Assembly: GCA_947561715.1 (NCBI GenBank)
Contig: OX387201.1
Coordinates: forward strand, 16,258,001 to 16,322,000
Length of the DNA stretch: 64,000 nucleotides
Direction of reading: 5' to 3'
Source of the DNA: Ascidia mentula
Lineage: Eukaryota; Chordata; Ascidiacea; Phlebobranchia; Ascidiidae
This document shows positions 24,538-39,500 of this stretch, piece by piece. Under the pieces are notes generated by a model that saw nothing but the letters and a program-made list of their open reading frames with translations, did not search any database and was not told the origin of the DNA. Position numbers and translations under genes: made by a program. How positions within the stretch are numbered: position 1 is the stretch's first letter; the number at the start of each line of letters is the position of its first letter.

Positions 24538-27500
24538 TCACCTTGTCCACCACCATTGCCAACCCTTATTTACCTGTTAATAAATCAAATAAACTTCCCT
24601 TTAGTGTGTTGAGCTGTAAAGCACATCATATAGCGTACATGGCAACAAAACATGTTAAAACAGGTAGCCTACAAACAATAAATTCGGCAACCTTTTTTAG
24701 ATACAAATAATTATCATGTAGCCTATGACAAAGAAAAGTTTAGGCATTGAAAAAAATGGTTGTCATCAATTTTCAAGCAGTTTTGGTTCATTCTTCAATT
24801 AAAAACTTGAAATTTAGTCAACAAAGACCTATATCTAAAGATGTCTAACATCATCATTTACTTGGCCAACATTTTCTGACTTAATCTTTGCTTGGTATTT
24901 TGTTTTGTGGTTTGGTTAGAAATTAGAGCAAATTGTTGCATATATAAAAAAAAGTAATATCAAATCAAAGGAATTATATTCTTACCTGTTGATTCATTTT
25001 ATTTGGTGTTGTGCTTCAAAAAACAAAATCAGGTAAATAATGGAGCAAATTAATTGCAAAATTAACACAAACAAATTTCAAAAAATATTCCAGTTTGATA
25101 ATTACCAAATTGAAATCAAAGTTTAAAAGAGACAAATGCAAGGAAACAACTGCTTGGTAAATAATTTACCTGGCAATATCTTGCGGAATAAAGAGAAAAT
25201 CAGTAGGAATGAATTGCTTCAATTCCTTGTGACTTTTAACATTCTTCGTTTTCTTGAATGCTTTTCGGCTTTAAAAACAAGCAGTACAAAAAATAACTTT
25301 CACACTAATACAACCACGTAAACTACCATAAGTTAATATTCACGGCACAACAAAACTTAGTAGTAGCATAACGAAAAGACATGTCACAAAATTGCACAGG
25401 TGCATAAATCATAAAACTCTTGTTTGAAATTCTGAAATGAATCATCAAGGTTGGTTGTTATTTCAACAAATGCTGTTTTGTTTGGTTTACAAACTTCTTA
25501 TTTTATTGTTTTTCAACCATGGCCCACACTTTCGAATGAGCCATGGAGCCAAGCAATAAATAGCTGATCAAAACAAAAAATGTGTTGTTTCTCCAAGGAG
25601 TTTATAAGCCATGCAATTTTACCACAAGAATCATGGACATGCCATAAACAGTTGCTGCATATTTAAGAAACAATACTTTATTCAATTACCTGAGAAACAT
25701 ACGGGCTAGACCAGTAAGGGTTTTGAAATAAAATGATGACTGAATGACATAAAATTCTTTCAGATTTTTTCTCAAGTGATATGGTATTTGCTGGTGTGAT
25801 TTTTTCAGCCAGGCTGTGCTTGGAAAATGATTTTTTGATACAGAGCCATTAAAAAACACAACCACATATTCCTGATTCTGCACCAGCATTTCCAATGTGG
25901 CAACCAGGTATCTACAGAAAGTAAATATCTTCATAAAATAAAATCACATATAACAAGACACTTTACTGACAAAAATAAATTATCCATAACCCATGTGTAG
26001 TTGGGTACGCTGCTGTCTGGAAGGTAGCGGCCAAATATTTCCACAATGGCAGATTTCTCCTTGTAGAACCCTGCAAAAATTTCATATTAACATATCACAT
26101 ATAATGAATCTCAATTTTGTTATGTTAGTGCAACTTCTACAACATCCACCAAATACTCATTTAATTTGTTTTATTATCACACATTCCATGACCCTTATTT
26201 AACATAACATGATAGAAGCTTTATGACATTACCTCCATGTGAAATCACCCTTTTATAATTTTGGATTGCCCTTCCATCAATTCTGTAATCCACATTTCCA
26301 ACCACCACAGTCTCCCAGAGCGGTGGTTCTTTTAAGTTGCTGGGCACACTCGGAGTTAAAATGTCTGGATCACTTTCTTTTGCACCTATGATATTACAAA
26401 GTGAAAAAAAAAACACTTTCTTCACATTTAAACATATGAAAACTTACTCTTGTTGGTAGCTGAAGATGCGTTTGAAATTTCACTTGCAGATGGTGTGCCA
26501 CTTTCACTTTCTGACATGAAGAAAAAACAATTAAATATAAACATTTTTTCAAAAGTTATACATGTTTATTGAATCATAACATTCACAAAAAAATAAATTG
26601 CCAAAGTTTGCAAGGTAAAGGAAAATAAGAGGCAGTCGGTTTAGAATTGCTTTCTCATGAAAATTAAACAAATGCATACAAAAAATAACCACTATCCATA
26701 ATGCATGAAAAAATTATTATCGGTAATTTTTTTCAATTAATGGCACTTTTAACTTAACTTACCCAGTACAACATCAGGTGTTGGTGTTTGAACCTTAACT
26801 TCATCCAAAGCAATGGAAAGAACCAATGATGATGGAGGAGCAATGGATCTTCTTCTCAAGGATCCAGATTGACTCGAGGTGACTGACTCTTCTTCCTTGT
26901 CTGTGTCTGTCTTCAGGTCAATGCTTATCAACTCCTCATCTAAATTTGAAATAACAACAAGTCAATGACATCTTACACACTTTTACAAACATTTCAACCT
27001 GCATGTTAACCAGTTCACAACCAGTTCGCAACACTTAGTAAATGGATATTTACAACAAATTTTATCAACTGTTAATGGTCAATTATTTTTGTTATTAATA
27101 AGTTACTCCAGTATGACGACCACAAATTTATTTCTGTCTCTTTATTTGTGACATGCCACATTATATGCAGTTTTTAGATGTCATCGTCTATTAACATATC
27201 CACATGACCAATGATAATGACTTCATTAGCATAGAGTATTTGCAGAAATATTTTAAATGAACATGTGTTTAGAGCCATGTATTTCTTCTTGAAAAATATG
27301 TTGTTGGAATTTTATGATTTTTGCAATTGATAATTGTCATGAAAGCTATCATACTTGAAGGTTTAGTTGGTTCTTCAGTAATTTCTTCTTCCTCTTCAGA
27401 GTCAGTGAGTAGGTCAATGCTTCCTATTGTATCATATCTCACCCGGTTTCTGTGCAAAGTATAAGATATTTTCTTTTTAAAAAAATTGCCCTCTTTTTAG

Positions 27501-30500
27501 CAACAAAAGCATCATAAGTTTCAAATGTACCCATAAATGAATGGGAGTTTTAAGAAAAGAGTATCTTGTGTTATGTAAAGAACAAATTTTACTTACTGTT
27601 GAAAAGTTTGTCCATCACTGTCATTATCGGCTTCATCATCTTGAACATGTAACTTCTTGAGAGGCTTATTTGAAATCTGGACAAGTTCTTCATCAGTGTG
27701 GTCACTTGCTGTGTGATGGGCCCCAAGTTTGTTTGACTCTGCAGTTATCACTTGGCTGCTAAAATCTATTGATTCTGAAGAAATGTCAAGAAGGCTGTGG
27801 TCAGGTAACTGAAATTCACCAGATTTCTTCTCCTTTTTTATTCCACTGTTATCAACAGTACTAAAAATATCAACTTCTTCTTGTTGTTTGTGGAATTTCT
27901 CAACATTCCCTATCATGTCTTTTGTTCCATGATCATTTTTACTTGTAACAACTGTGTGCAGTGCAGCCTCATCAGATTCCTTATTATTGATACAAGGCTT
28001 TACCAAACCAAATACTACATCTTCATCAAAATTTCCATTTAAGAGTTGTTCATGCTCCTTGTTTCCAGATCTTCCTGGATCAGTCAGTTCCATCTGGTTA
28101 TCATTGAAAATATTATCAGGAAGCTCATCATTATTAGATAATTGCTTGCTGTCAAAAACTTTATCTATGTCTACAGTCTCTTCTGTGTCCTTTGCAAGGT
28201 TGTTGGTTGGCAAAGTCTGCAACTCATCAAAAACTTCTTCAGTAGAAGGCTTTGTCTCATGATTTTCCTCAGTAGTTTTGATTTCCTCTTTTTCTTGCAA
28301 AATTTTGTGTTCGTGTGTAATGTTTGTTTCCTCACAAGAAACATTCTCTAGGATATTCATTTTTGAATCATCAACAAAACTATGGCTGTCATCTTTGAAG
28401 TTACTAAGATTAATAGTTGTAACTTCTTCCAGTTTTGACTCATTGTCATCCATTGTTATATGTTGACCCACATCACTTATTTCAGTATTTTCATATGACA
28501 GATTACCATTGCCAACATCGGATACTACTAAAGCTTGGGCTTCTTCTTCACCAAGAGCATTTGAGAGGCCAACTTGTACAATTTCCCCTGTTTCCTCGCT
28601 TAAAGTTTTGTTAAATATCATGCCTAAGGTGGGTGAATCATGTCCTGAATCCGAATCTTGTGGAATTTCAAGTACACTTATTTCCAACGTTTCAGCGTGT
28701 GGGTCAAGGTTTGTATTGATGTCGGTAGTTGTTAATTCTTTAGTAACTTCTTCCACAGGTCTGGACAAGGCCTCATTTCCTCCAAGTTCTATTTCTGTTT
28801 GATTCTTATGGTTTATGTCATTACTTTGTGGCAAAACATTATCAGCACAAGGTTCAATGTTATCTGCTGCCATGGAAACAACTGTTTCATCTACGATTAC
28901 ATCATTCAGTGAATGATCATTCCATGCATTGTGTGAATCCAGCACTTTTTCTTGTAAGTTCACAGAAGAAATTGCTGCATTTGGCATAAATAAATCAGCA
29001 CTGTGTTCATTTAAATCTGAGTCCTCTGTTTCACTTGGCCTTTCAAGAATGCACCATGAATCTTCAGTGGTTGTTGAATTTGCATCAGATTCTATTTCCA
29101 ATTCACTTTCACTTGATGCAAATTGTTTGTCACCGCTGTCCAAATTTGAAGAAGCAAAATCCTCCTGTAAATTTTTATCTGTGATTTCTTCACTTGTCTT
29201 AACAAGTGCAGCTTCAGTAACTTCAGTGTCGTCATCAGATGATACAGAGTGTTGTTTTAGAGGTTCCCATTCCTCATCATCAACTTCTTCAGGCTCCGAT
29301 TCTTCTTCTATCACTGGAAGTGTGTTAACCGGCTGCATATCTTGTTGAAATTCATCCCAGTCGGAATCAAATGAAACAAAATTACCCTCAGATGCAGTTG
29401 AAATCACAGTTAAACCATTTGCTTGAGGAATCAATGATTCATGCATAAAGGCTGCATTTGAAACTTGTGTCAAGTCAATGTAATCACCAGGTGCTAAATC
29501 ATTTTCTTCTCCAAAATCTTCAGGATTAACAAACACTGTACTTGGAACAACATTTCTCTTTGCATGGTCATCAACTCTTACATATGGTACAGATACCACC
29601 ACATTCTTCTTGCCCCTTTGAGGAGCTAATTGGGAGCTTGCAAATGGATTGTCATCAAACTCTAGGGAAATTTGACTTATATTATCACCTGTTTGATTTT
29701 CATCACAGAAAGTTTCATCCAAGTCAGATATGTTCATTTGATCAGAGCCAAACATACTTCCCTCATCTGAAGAAGATGATGCCCTTTCATCGTCATTATT
29801 TTCATTTTTACCACTATGTGAAGAGTTCACATCATCAGTAACATCAATCTGGTCTTCAGAGTTACTCATACAGTGCAGATCATTTTTTAACTTTGTGTTT
29901 GATTCTAATTCATTCAATTTATCTTCATTTTTAACTGACAAGTTTATCTGATTACCCAGTGTTTCATTGCTAGTGTCTGAAGGATAAGTGTGACCAATAT
30001 GTTTATCAGTTATGGTTGTGGGTATTTCCTGAAATACATTGGGGTCTTCACCAATCAGGTCTACTCCATGGCTTAGTGAAGTATCTTGCCCATTGTGTGA
30101 CTCACTGTTATTTTGTGCCATAGTGCATGTATTGTTGACTTGGCCGAAGTTCATTTCCAAATTGGATTGGCTTTCTTCTTCACCAGTTTCATATTCTGAT
30201 ATCCCAGAAACAGTGTCAATTGGTTGCTGGTTTAATTCAATGCCCAAAATTGGATCTTTTTCACTATGTTCCAGGACATTATCCTGCTGAACAGTTGCAG
30301 AACATTCATCATCAGGTTTGATAACTAACATAGTTTCACTGCTATTTTGTGGAACATTTTCCTCCTGCAAGGATTCACCTGAATCCTGTGTGTTTTGCTG
30401 CTCCTGGTGAGCACAAGTCGAAGAAGGAATAATGTCAGCCTCAGTTGAAATATTTTCGTCCACAGGCAACAATGCATGAAGGGAAACTTTTTTCTTTTTA

Positions 30501-33500
30501 CGTTTCGGAGCTGTAGGTGCAATGCTTTCTATTTGCTTATCATCTGGAAAATCATACACATGAACACTATCTTTGTTAATTGTTTCTTCAGAAGTGTTCA
30601 GTTTTAAAACATTGGGTACTTCTTCTGTTTTCTGAAATTCCTCGTTTTCATTGTGGCTTATAGAAACATGCACAGTGCCTGTGGATTCAATCATAGAATA
30701 ATTGTCTTCAATTTCATATTCAAGTTGACTTTCAGAGTCTTCAGTTACAATTGTTTCCATGAATTGACCAGACAACATATCATCATTGATAAAATGCTGT
30801 GAAGCTTGCTTTTTGACTTGTATTTCTGAAGCAGTTTTTTCATCGCTGTTCAAAACACCAGGAGTCAAATCTGTGAATTTTGTTTCATCAGGACTACTTT
30901 GTGCAACCAAAATACTTGCATCTCCTAGTGCTTCCTGTGATTCTGGTGTTATATTGTTGAAAAGCTGATCATCAGGTTTGTCAAGTTTAGGCATCTCTTC
31001 ATCATCACTTGACACAAAGCTCCCTACCAGTTTATTTTTATCATTTAAACTAATTGCCAAACTAAGTGAACCAGTAGTGTCAGTTTTCAGTTCCTGAATG
31101 GTATGCAGTTCTATATTTTCTTCAGCACTGCTTGTTTGTTTGTCAAAAATGTCATTGATATCTGCTCCACCTGTCAAATAATTTGTGTTTTCCAGCAACT
31201 GCAGTTCAGGGTTTTTAGATGCAACTTCACTGCCAAAAAGATTTGCAAACTCTACGGGTGGTACCAAGTCTTGGCATTGTGTTACAAATTCATCAGAGAC
31301 TGTTTTTTGAAATCTTTTTGTGCTTGTTTCATTCGCAGGGTGACTGTCTGCACCTGCAATTTCTAACATATTACTGCTACTACCTTCTCCATGGGTTATG
31401 AATGGATTTGATTTTACACTGGCAAAATCTTCGGTGTCAAAAACACTGAATGCTGAAATTTGATTAGTTTGTTGTGTTTCTGTGCTTAACACTGGCAATA
31501 TAGGATCAATGTTTTGGAATAGTTGTTCAGGGGCCGAGTCTTTTGGCAGAGCTGAACTGTCTGACGTATCTTTAGTGCCAGCCAGTTCAAATAACAGTGC
31601 ATCCTCCTTACTTGTTTCTACTTCTATAGTTAAAAGTTCAGTTGCTTTAATATCTGCAACTTGGTTGTTATGGGATATGTCAGCATCACTGAAGTAAGGT
31701 GCCTTACAATCTTCTGCACTTGCACTTGTATTAAGTAACACACCAATCTCATATTCAGACACACTTTTACTTGGTGTTTCTTCATTTTTGTTTTTAAAGG
31801 CAAAAATTTCTTTTTTTATATCATTTTCCAAACTAGATGAACCTTTCTTGTCTTCTGAAGTACTGTGTTCAGGTTGGTCATTCATTGGCTCATGAGCAAT
31901 GATCAACAAACTGTTATCATCGAAGTCTGGCAAAGTGTTGTTGTCATTACCGAAGTGGTCAAAGTTTGTTAGGTTTTCTGTCTTGTTGACTTCCATATTA
32001 GATAGTTGCATTTCATTCACAGGCATCTTATCTCCAATGTTTGATTTGTTATCAACCAAACCTTTTGAACTGGTGGTTTGTTCAATACCCAATGCTTCAT
32101 TCATAACATTAGCATTGACAGTAAGATCATGTTGTTTAGTTGTATCTTCCAACATATCATCACCCAATAGCTCATACTTAGTGACTGGCAATGCATTTAT
32201 CTCATCAAAAATTGAATTTGCAGTTGACAGGTAAGATTGTTCAATAGGTCTTTCAGCGTTGTTCTCAAGGGTGGAATGAGTATCACTGCCTGCACTTCCT
32301 ATTGTGTTCGTATTGTCAATGTCCTGTTCATCGGTGTTCATGTCAGTGGTATCTGGTACATCTTCATTTTTTTGGTTCAAATCAAGCAAACCATTAACAC
32401 AGCTGTTGTCATGGACAGTCTCTAGCGAAGTGGCTGAGACCAATAGTTGAGTTGTTTCCATGAGTTTTTCTGCAATGTCTTTCTTCCTTTTCTCCCTTGC
32501 TGGTGGTGATGGCATCTCAAAAACATGTTCCATATTAGAAAGAGTTGCATCACCTGCTTCTTCTTCACCATTTTTCTCTGGTTCTAAATCAACTTGCTCT
32601 AAAACATCATTTGATAAAGATTTATTATCAAAATTCAAACTATTTTCTGTGTCTTGTTGAAAAACTTCTGCATGGTGTGACTGCAGGTTTTCTGGATATT
32701 GATCCTCCACATTTTCTGTCTTGTTGGTTTTAATATTAGGTAGTTGCATTTCATTTACTGGGATCACATCCTCAATTTTTATTTTGTTATCAAACAAACC
32801 TACTGAAGTTTTGTTTTGTTCAATACCCAATGCTTCATTCATAACATTAGCATTGACGGTAAGATCATGTTGTTCAGTTGTATCTTCCAACAAGTTATCA
32901 CCCAATAGCTCATACTTGGTGACTGGCAATGCATTTATCTCATCAAAAATTGAATTTGCAGTTGACAGGGAAGATTGTTCAGTAAGATGTTCCATGTTAT
33001 CTTCTCCAAGGGTGGCATCAGCATCATTGCCTGCAGGTACTGTCATATACATATTGTCTGTGGATATTTCAATGTCCTGTGCATCAGTGTTCGATGTAAT
33101 AGTATCTGTCACATCTTTATTTATTGGGTTTAAATTAAACAAACCACTTTCACAGCTGTTGTCATTGACAGTTTTGAGCAAAGTAGTTGAGACCAATAGT
33201 TGAGGTGTTTCCATGTGTTTTTCTACAATGTCTTTCTTCCTTTTCTCTCTTGGTGGTGGTGATGGCATCTCAAAAACATGTTCCATATTAGAAAAAGTTG
33301 CTTGGCCTGCTTCTTCTTCACCATTCCCCTCTGGTTCTAAATCAACTTGCTCTGAAACATCAGTTAATAGAGAAGCATTATCAAAATTTGAAATCTTTTC
33401 TGTCTCTTGCTTGAAAACTTCTGTATGGTGTGACTGCAGGTTTTCTGGACATTGATCCTCCACATTTTCTGTCTTGTTGGTTTCCATATTAAATAGGTGC

Positions 33501-36500
33501 ATTTCAATCACTGAGATCTCATCTTCTGTTTTTGGTTCATCATTAAACAAAGCTACTGAAGTGTTGTTAAGTTCAATATTCAAAGCTTCATTCATAACAT
33601 TAGCATTGACAGTAAGATCATGTTGTTTAGTTGTATCTTCCAACATATCGTCACCCAATAGCTCATACTTGGTGACTGGCAATGCATTTATCTCATCAAA
33701 AAATGAATTTGCAGTGGACAGGGAAGATTGTTCAATAAGTCTTTCAGCTTTATCTCCATGAACAGTATCAGCATCACTGCCTGCACTTCCTGTCATTTTT
33801 ATATAGTCTGCGGATGTGTCAATGTCCTGTTCATCAGTATTCAATTTAGCACTATCTGTCACACCTTTATTTATTGGGCTTAAATCAAGCAAACCACTTC
33901 CACAACTGTTGTCACTGACTGTTTCTAGCAAAGTGGTTTGGACCAATAGTTGAGGTGTTTCCATGTGTTTTTCTACAATGTCTTTCTTCCTTTTCTCTCT
34001 TGGTGGTGGTGATGCCATCTCAAAAACATGTTCCATATTAGAAAGACTTTCTCCACCATTTTTCTCTGGTTCTAAATCAACTTGCTCTGGAACATCAGTT
34101 AGTAGAGAAGCATCATCAAAATTTGAAATCTTTTCTGTGTCTTGCATGAAAACTTCTGCATGGTGTGACTGCTGGTTATCTGGACATTGATCCTCCACAT
34201 TATCTGTCTTGCTGGTTTTCATATTAAATAGTTGCATTTCATTCACTGAGATCTCATCTCCTATTTTTGGTTCATCATCAAACAAAGCTACTGAAGTGTT
34301 GTTAAGTTCAATATTCAAAGCTTCATTCATGACATTAGCATTGACGGTAAGATCATGTTGTTTAGTTGCATCTTCCAACATATCGTCACCCAATAGCTCA
34401 TACTTGGTGACTGGCAATGCATTTATCTCATCAAAAATTGAATTTGCAGTGGACAGGGAAGATTGTTCAGTAAGCCGTTCCAGGTTATCTTCTCCAAGAG
34501 TGGCATCAGCATCACTGCCTGCACTTCCTGTCATTTTTATATAGTCTGCGGATGTGTCAATGTCCTGTTCATCAGTATTCAATTTAGCACTATCTGTCAC
34601 ACCTTTATTTATTGGGCCTAAATCAAGCAAACCACTTCCACAACTGTTGTCACTGACTGTTTCTAGCACAGTGGTTTGGACCAATAGTTGAGGTGTTTCC
34701 ATGTGTTTTTCTACAATGTCTTTCTTTTTTCCTCTTGGTGGTGGTGATGGCATCTCAAAAACATGTTCCATATTAGAAAGAGCTGCTTCACCATTTTTCT
34801 CTGGTTCTAAATCAACTTGCTCTGGAAGATCGGTTAATAAAGAAGTATCATCAAAATTCAAACTATTTCCTGTGTCTTGCTTGAAAACTTCTGCATGGTG
34901 TGAATGCTGGTTATCTGGACATTGATTCTCCACATTATCTGTCTTGTTGGTTTTCATACTAAATAGTTGTATTTCATTCACTGAGATTTCATCTCCTATT
35001 TTTGGTTCACCATCAGACAAAACTAATGGAGTGTTGGTTTGTGCAATATCCAAAGTTTCATTCATAACATTAGCATTGACATTAAGATCCTGTTGTTCAG
35101 TTGCACCGTCCAACAAGTTATCACCTAATAGCTCATACTTGGTGACTGGCAATGTATTTATCTCATCAAAAATTGAATTTGCAGTTGAGAGGGGAGGTTG
35201 TTCAAAGAGCCTATCAGGGTTATCCTCTACATGGATGGCAACAGCATCATTGCCTACACTTCCTGTCATTTTTATATTGTCTGCAGATGTTTCAATGTCC
35301 TGTTCATCAGTGTTCAATTCTGTCACATCTTTATTTTTTGGGCCTAAATCAAGCAAACCATTTACATAGCTGTTGTCATTGACAGTTTCCATCAAAGTGG
35401 TTGAGACCAACAATTGAGGAGTTTCCATGTGTTTTTCTACAATCTCTTTCTTTCTTTTCTCCCTTGCTGGTGGTGATGGCATCTCCAAAACATGTTCCAT
35501 ATTAGAAAGAGTTGCTTCACCTGCTTCTTCTTTAGTTGGTTGACTTGTGGATTTTTCATGGTGTTCAATTACTTTTTCCTCACAACTTAATTCTGAACCA
35601 ATGGAAGTGTCTTCTGTATGTTTACCTGATTCATCATTCACACCTGTGTCAAAAATGCACTTTGCTATATGTACGTTTTCATCATGTTCTGTATGTAATT
35701 CTAGGTGAAGATGTATTTCTGGCTCTGAATTAGACACCAATGCTTGTTCTTTAGGGTCATCTGTTTTAGAAACAGTTGTATCAAACACATTTACATGTTG
35801 TCTTTCTTTGCTTGTATCACCAAAAGATGGAGAATTTTTGTCCGATACTTGATCATTTTCATCCCCGGTGTGGGTGACTGATTGTGGTGTTTCACGGTTA
35901 CTATTTTCTGTGTGTAAACCAAATGTGTCACCTGTGAAAATCTCATCTTTTGTCTTAAATTCAGAGCCTCTAGTGTTTGCTTCATAAGTCAATATTTCAC
36001 TTTCAGGTACTTTGTGTTCTGCAAAAACATCAACCGACTGATTTTCATAATCTTGAGTATTGTGATTACTTTCATGTCTCCCAATGTCTGCATTGCCCTC
36101 AAACACATTTAACTCCTGCACGTTTTCACTGACTTCCTCTTTACTGTAAGCTGCATTTAAGTGTGTTGCAGTATCAGGATTGTCACCACTGCTGGAACAA
36201 ATTGTCTTCACACAGTTTCCCATGATATTGTCTGACGGGTCAAATATGCCCTCAGAACTATCAAACTGGTCACAGGTGGACATGTTGTCAACAAGCACGG
36301 ATTTATTGACGCTGTCAACACAGAAAACATCAAGCATTGGTTCACTATTTGCTAAGTCCATTTCACTTTCACCAGTAATCCCGGGCTGCACAAGGAAATC
36401 AACTGTTGCTAATTCATCAGTTTGTTCAGGTAAACTTTTTTCTAACACGTTAGGTAAACAATTGGAAGTGTAACCTTCACCAAGCAAAGTCATTATGGAA

Positions 36501-39500
36501 TCAGCTTTCTCTGTTGATTCAGGTTTATTGACATCAGATGTGAAGTCTGTGATGTCATTGTTTGCTTGGTTGTTGCTAGGTTGAAAATTAACTTGTGCTT
36601 TGTCTGCATTTGTATCGCCTGGTACCTCTATTGCTTTGCTACACAAATCAGGACCAAACATATTGTCAATATCTGTGGTGGGCACATCACTGTTTTCAAC
36701 ATTTGTTTTATGATCACTTGTATCCTCCAAAATGGCAATTTTTTTAACCTTATTACCTGTAGAAATAAGTTCATTGTCAGACTCAACAGCAGGTGTAGCC
36801 ACTGAAAGATAAGTTTGTTGGTCAATTACAGGCATAAATGCATTTCCAACACCATCAAAAGCCTCAACCTCCACATTGTTTGATGATATATCAAATGAAG
36901 CTGTTTCATCATCATCGACTAAATTGACACATGTTTCACTTGATTGTTGGATACTGTCATTGTTATTCAAGGGTTGCAAAACATTTGGGATTTCATGTCC
37001 AATAGTAGCATTACTTTCATTTGCTTCATGAAAGTTTGTTTGAAAATCTACTGGCATAAGCAAATTAGTGTTCTGTTCGTCTCTCATCTGGTGAGGCTGT
37101 GTTTCTGTTTTTCCTTTATCACTTAACGCAGCTGTCAAAGGAATAACATCCATCATGCTTTGTATTCCACCAAGATAATCTTTATCGTAATCTATTTCCA
37201 ACGTTGTCAAATCACCTGGATCACTTTGTTTAATGCCAGAAAACTTATCGCCAGGTAAATTGTCAAACAAACCTAACAAATCATCTGTTTCACCTTTCTC
37301 TGTCTTGCTGTCATCTACTTTGAACCAGTTGTTGTCATCATTTAATCTGGTGTCAATTTTATCAGAACTTGATGTTGTAACTCCAAACAAATCCAATCCA
37401 AATGGGTCTTCGGCAACAGGATTTGAGCCAGTTGTCTGTGTGCTTTCTCCTAAATCGAAAATATTTTCTGTGAATGTTGCTCCACTATTAGTAGGTTCGA
37501 TTTGACCAAAATCACTGAATATATCCAATATTCCATCTTGTTTGTTGGTGTCTAACTCCAACAATTCACCATGCTGTTGTATAGACAAACTTGAAGCTGA
37601 AGTGTCTTCAGAAGGACTGTTGACATCATAATGATCTGACGGTGATGTCATACTTAAATTGTGTGGGCACAATACCTACATTATCTTATTATTAACTGAA
37701 AGTATACACTTCTCCTGGTTTAGTAGCACACAATGCCTAATTTCGGTTGCTTTATTGGCTGACAATGAAAACATATAATTTAGGATACAGTCCTGTCACC
37801 TTGTACATCAAATCTCTACACACACACACGTTCCTTTTTTTAAAACTGGTATCATGCACTATCAGATTATGTTGGTGATTGCGTTCACAACAAGTTACAC
37901 ATTAACTTGCTTTACACACATAAACCCAAAGCACTTTTTGTTAGTTTTGGGCGATCCACGCTTGCTGTACCACTGGCATTACTTGCTTTCTTGATGCTTT
38001 GCAATTCAACATCCTATGTACAAAAAACATATTTTGAAGCTAATCTTAATAATAAACATGAGTAAAAAAAAAATTTCTAAATCTACCAAATTTACCTTTC
38101 TGGAAACTACAGTTGCTCCAAATTATATTTACAGAATGAAAACATGTTTACTTTTCAAATTACCTCAAAAAGACAAAATCGTTTCTTGCAAAAGGCAGAT
38201 TATCAGTTGCAATAATTTGCAGCTCTGTGCACTGCAGCAGTTTATGACTAATCTGCATTAAAGATGAAATGAGTTGTTGTGTGTCTGAATTACATGTTAT
38301 TATGGGATTATCTCCCCGTCACCTCATCCCTTAGTTCTTTGTCTTTACTGTGGATTACAATAGGTTTGTATGTTGCTCCAGTGGCGTCGGTGGCAACAGG
38401 GGAAAGGGAAACCCAAGCAATGAAGTTGTTGGAATCACAAAACTCTAAAATGATACAAGCTGCATTTTGCCTTTGAAAGAATTCATCAGCTGGTTGGTGC
38501 AATGTGCTGAACAAAAGTCTTCTTTTGGCGGAGTTTTCCAAATACTTTGGGTCCTGAAAATATGACAAACAACACATTATACAGTGTGATAGTGAAAGGC
38601 AAGCCAAGTAATTTGTTCATTAGGCCATTATCCTGTAAACACCACCAAAATCCTGCCCCTTATTTTGAAAGCAACTAATTTAAGTCATGAGGTTCCCTGA
38701 AAGTTCTTCCCAACATATATGTAGCATGTTTTGAACAACTTAATGTTAAAACTATACATGGCATTTACCACCTCACACAAAACAGTGAAAAATTTCATCG
38801 AGATCTACCTTCAACATGAGGTCAGTTATGGAAAGCCCATCAATATTAAACTTGGCTTGGCTTAATTTCTGATGAAGATCAATAATTTCTTTGCTTCCTC
38901 TGACATTTTTCAGCTTCTCAAAAACCTCTATGTCTTTTGGTGTAGTTTTTCCAACTTCAGGGGCAAAGTTGCAAGTGTCCAATAAAATAGAACCTGGACA
39001 ATATTGACAGTCAGCAACACCAAAAGAAACAAAGTTTTTGGAAATAATAAAAAAAAATGTTTTTTTTTCTTTTTCAAAGTCTACTGCAAAATAATTTGTA
39101 CAGAAACATTTACAAACTTGTAATTAATACTTTGATTTCATTTGGCAAAGTGGAAGCATCAAATTTGTCCAGAATTTCTTCTGCCACAAGAGTTGAGCAT
39201 GAACCTACAGTTTGTATGTTAATACGAACTCGGTCAGAAAAGGTTTCTGTTATTGGATGATGATCAACTATCTCGACCACCAGGGCGTGCAGTAAACCTT
39301 TAGACCTAAAAATGTTAGGATAAAATAACGACAAAAATACAAACATCAAGCCTTTCCAAAACATTATCTTTCAACCACATACAATGAAGAAAATATTAAA
39401 TTTCAATAAAGTTTTAATATTACTTTCTGGTAAAAGTAGCATTGGGGGTCTTATGAGTGTTTAAGTTTCTTAAAAAAAATTGCACAGCCACCCTAAAAAA

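Noticed and set aside
27954-37505. Many plus-strand ORFs, several repeated (for example at 32460, 33213, 33963 and 34701)
   Set aside because: They are antisense shadows of the giant minus-strand PRUNE2-like exon, and their repetition only mirrors the tandem protein repeats.
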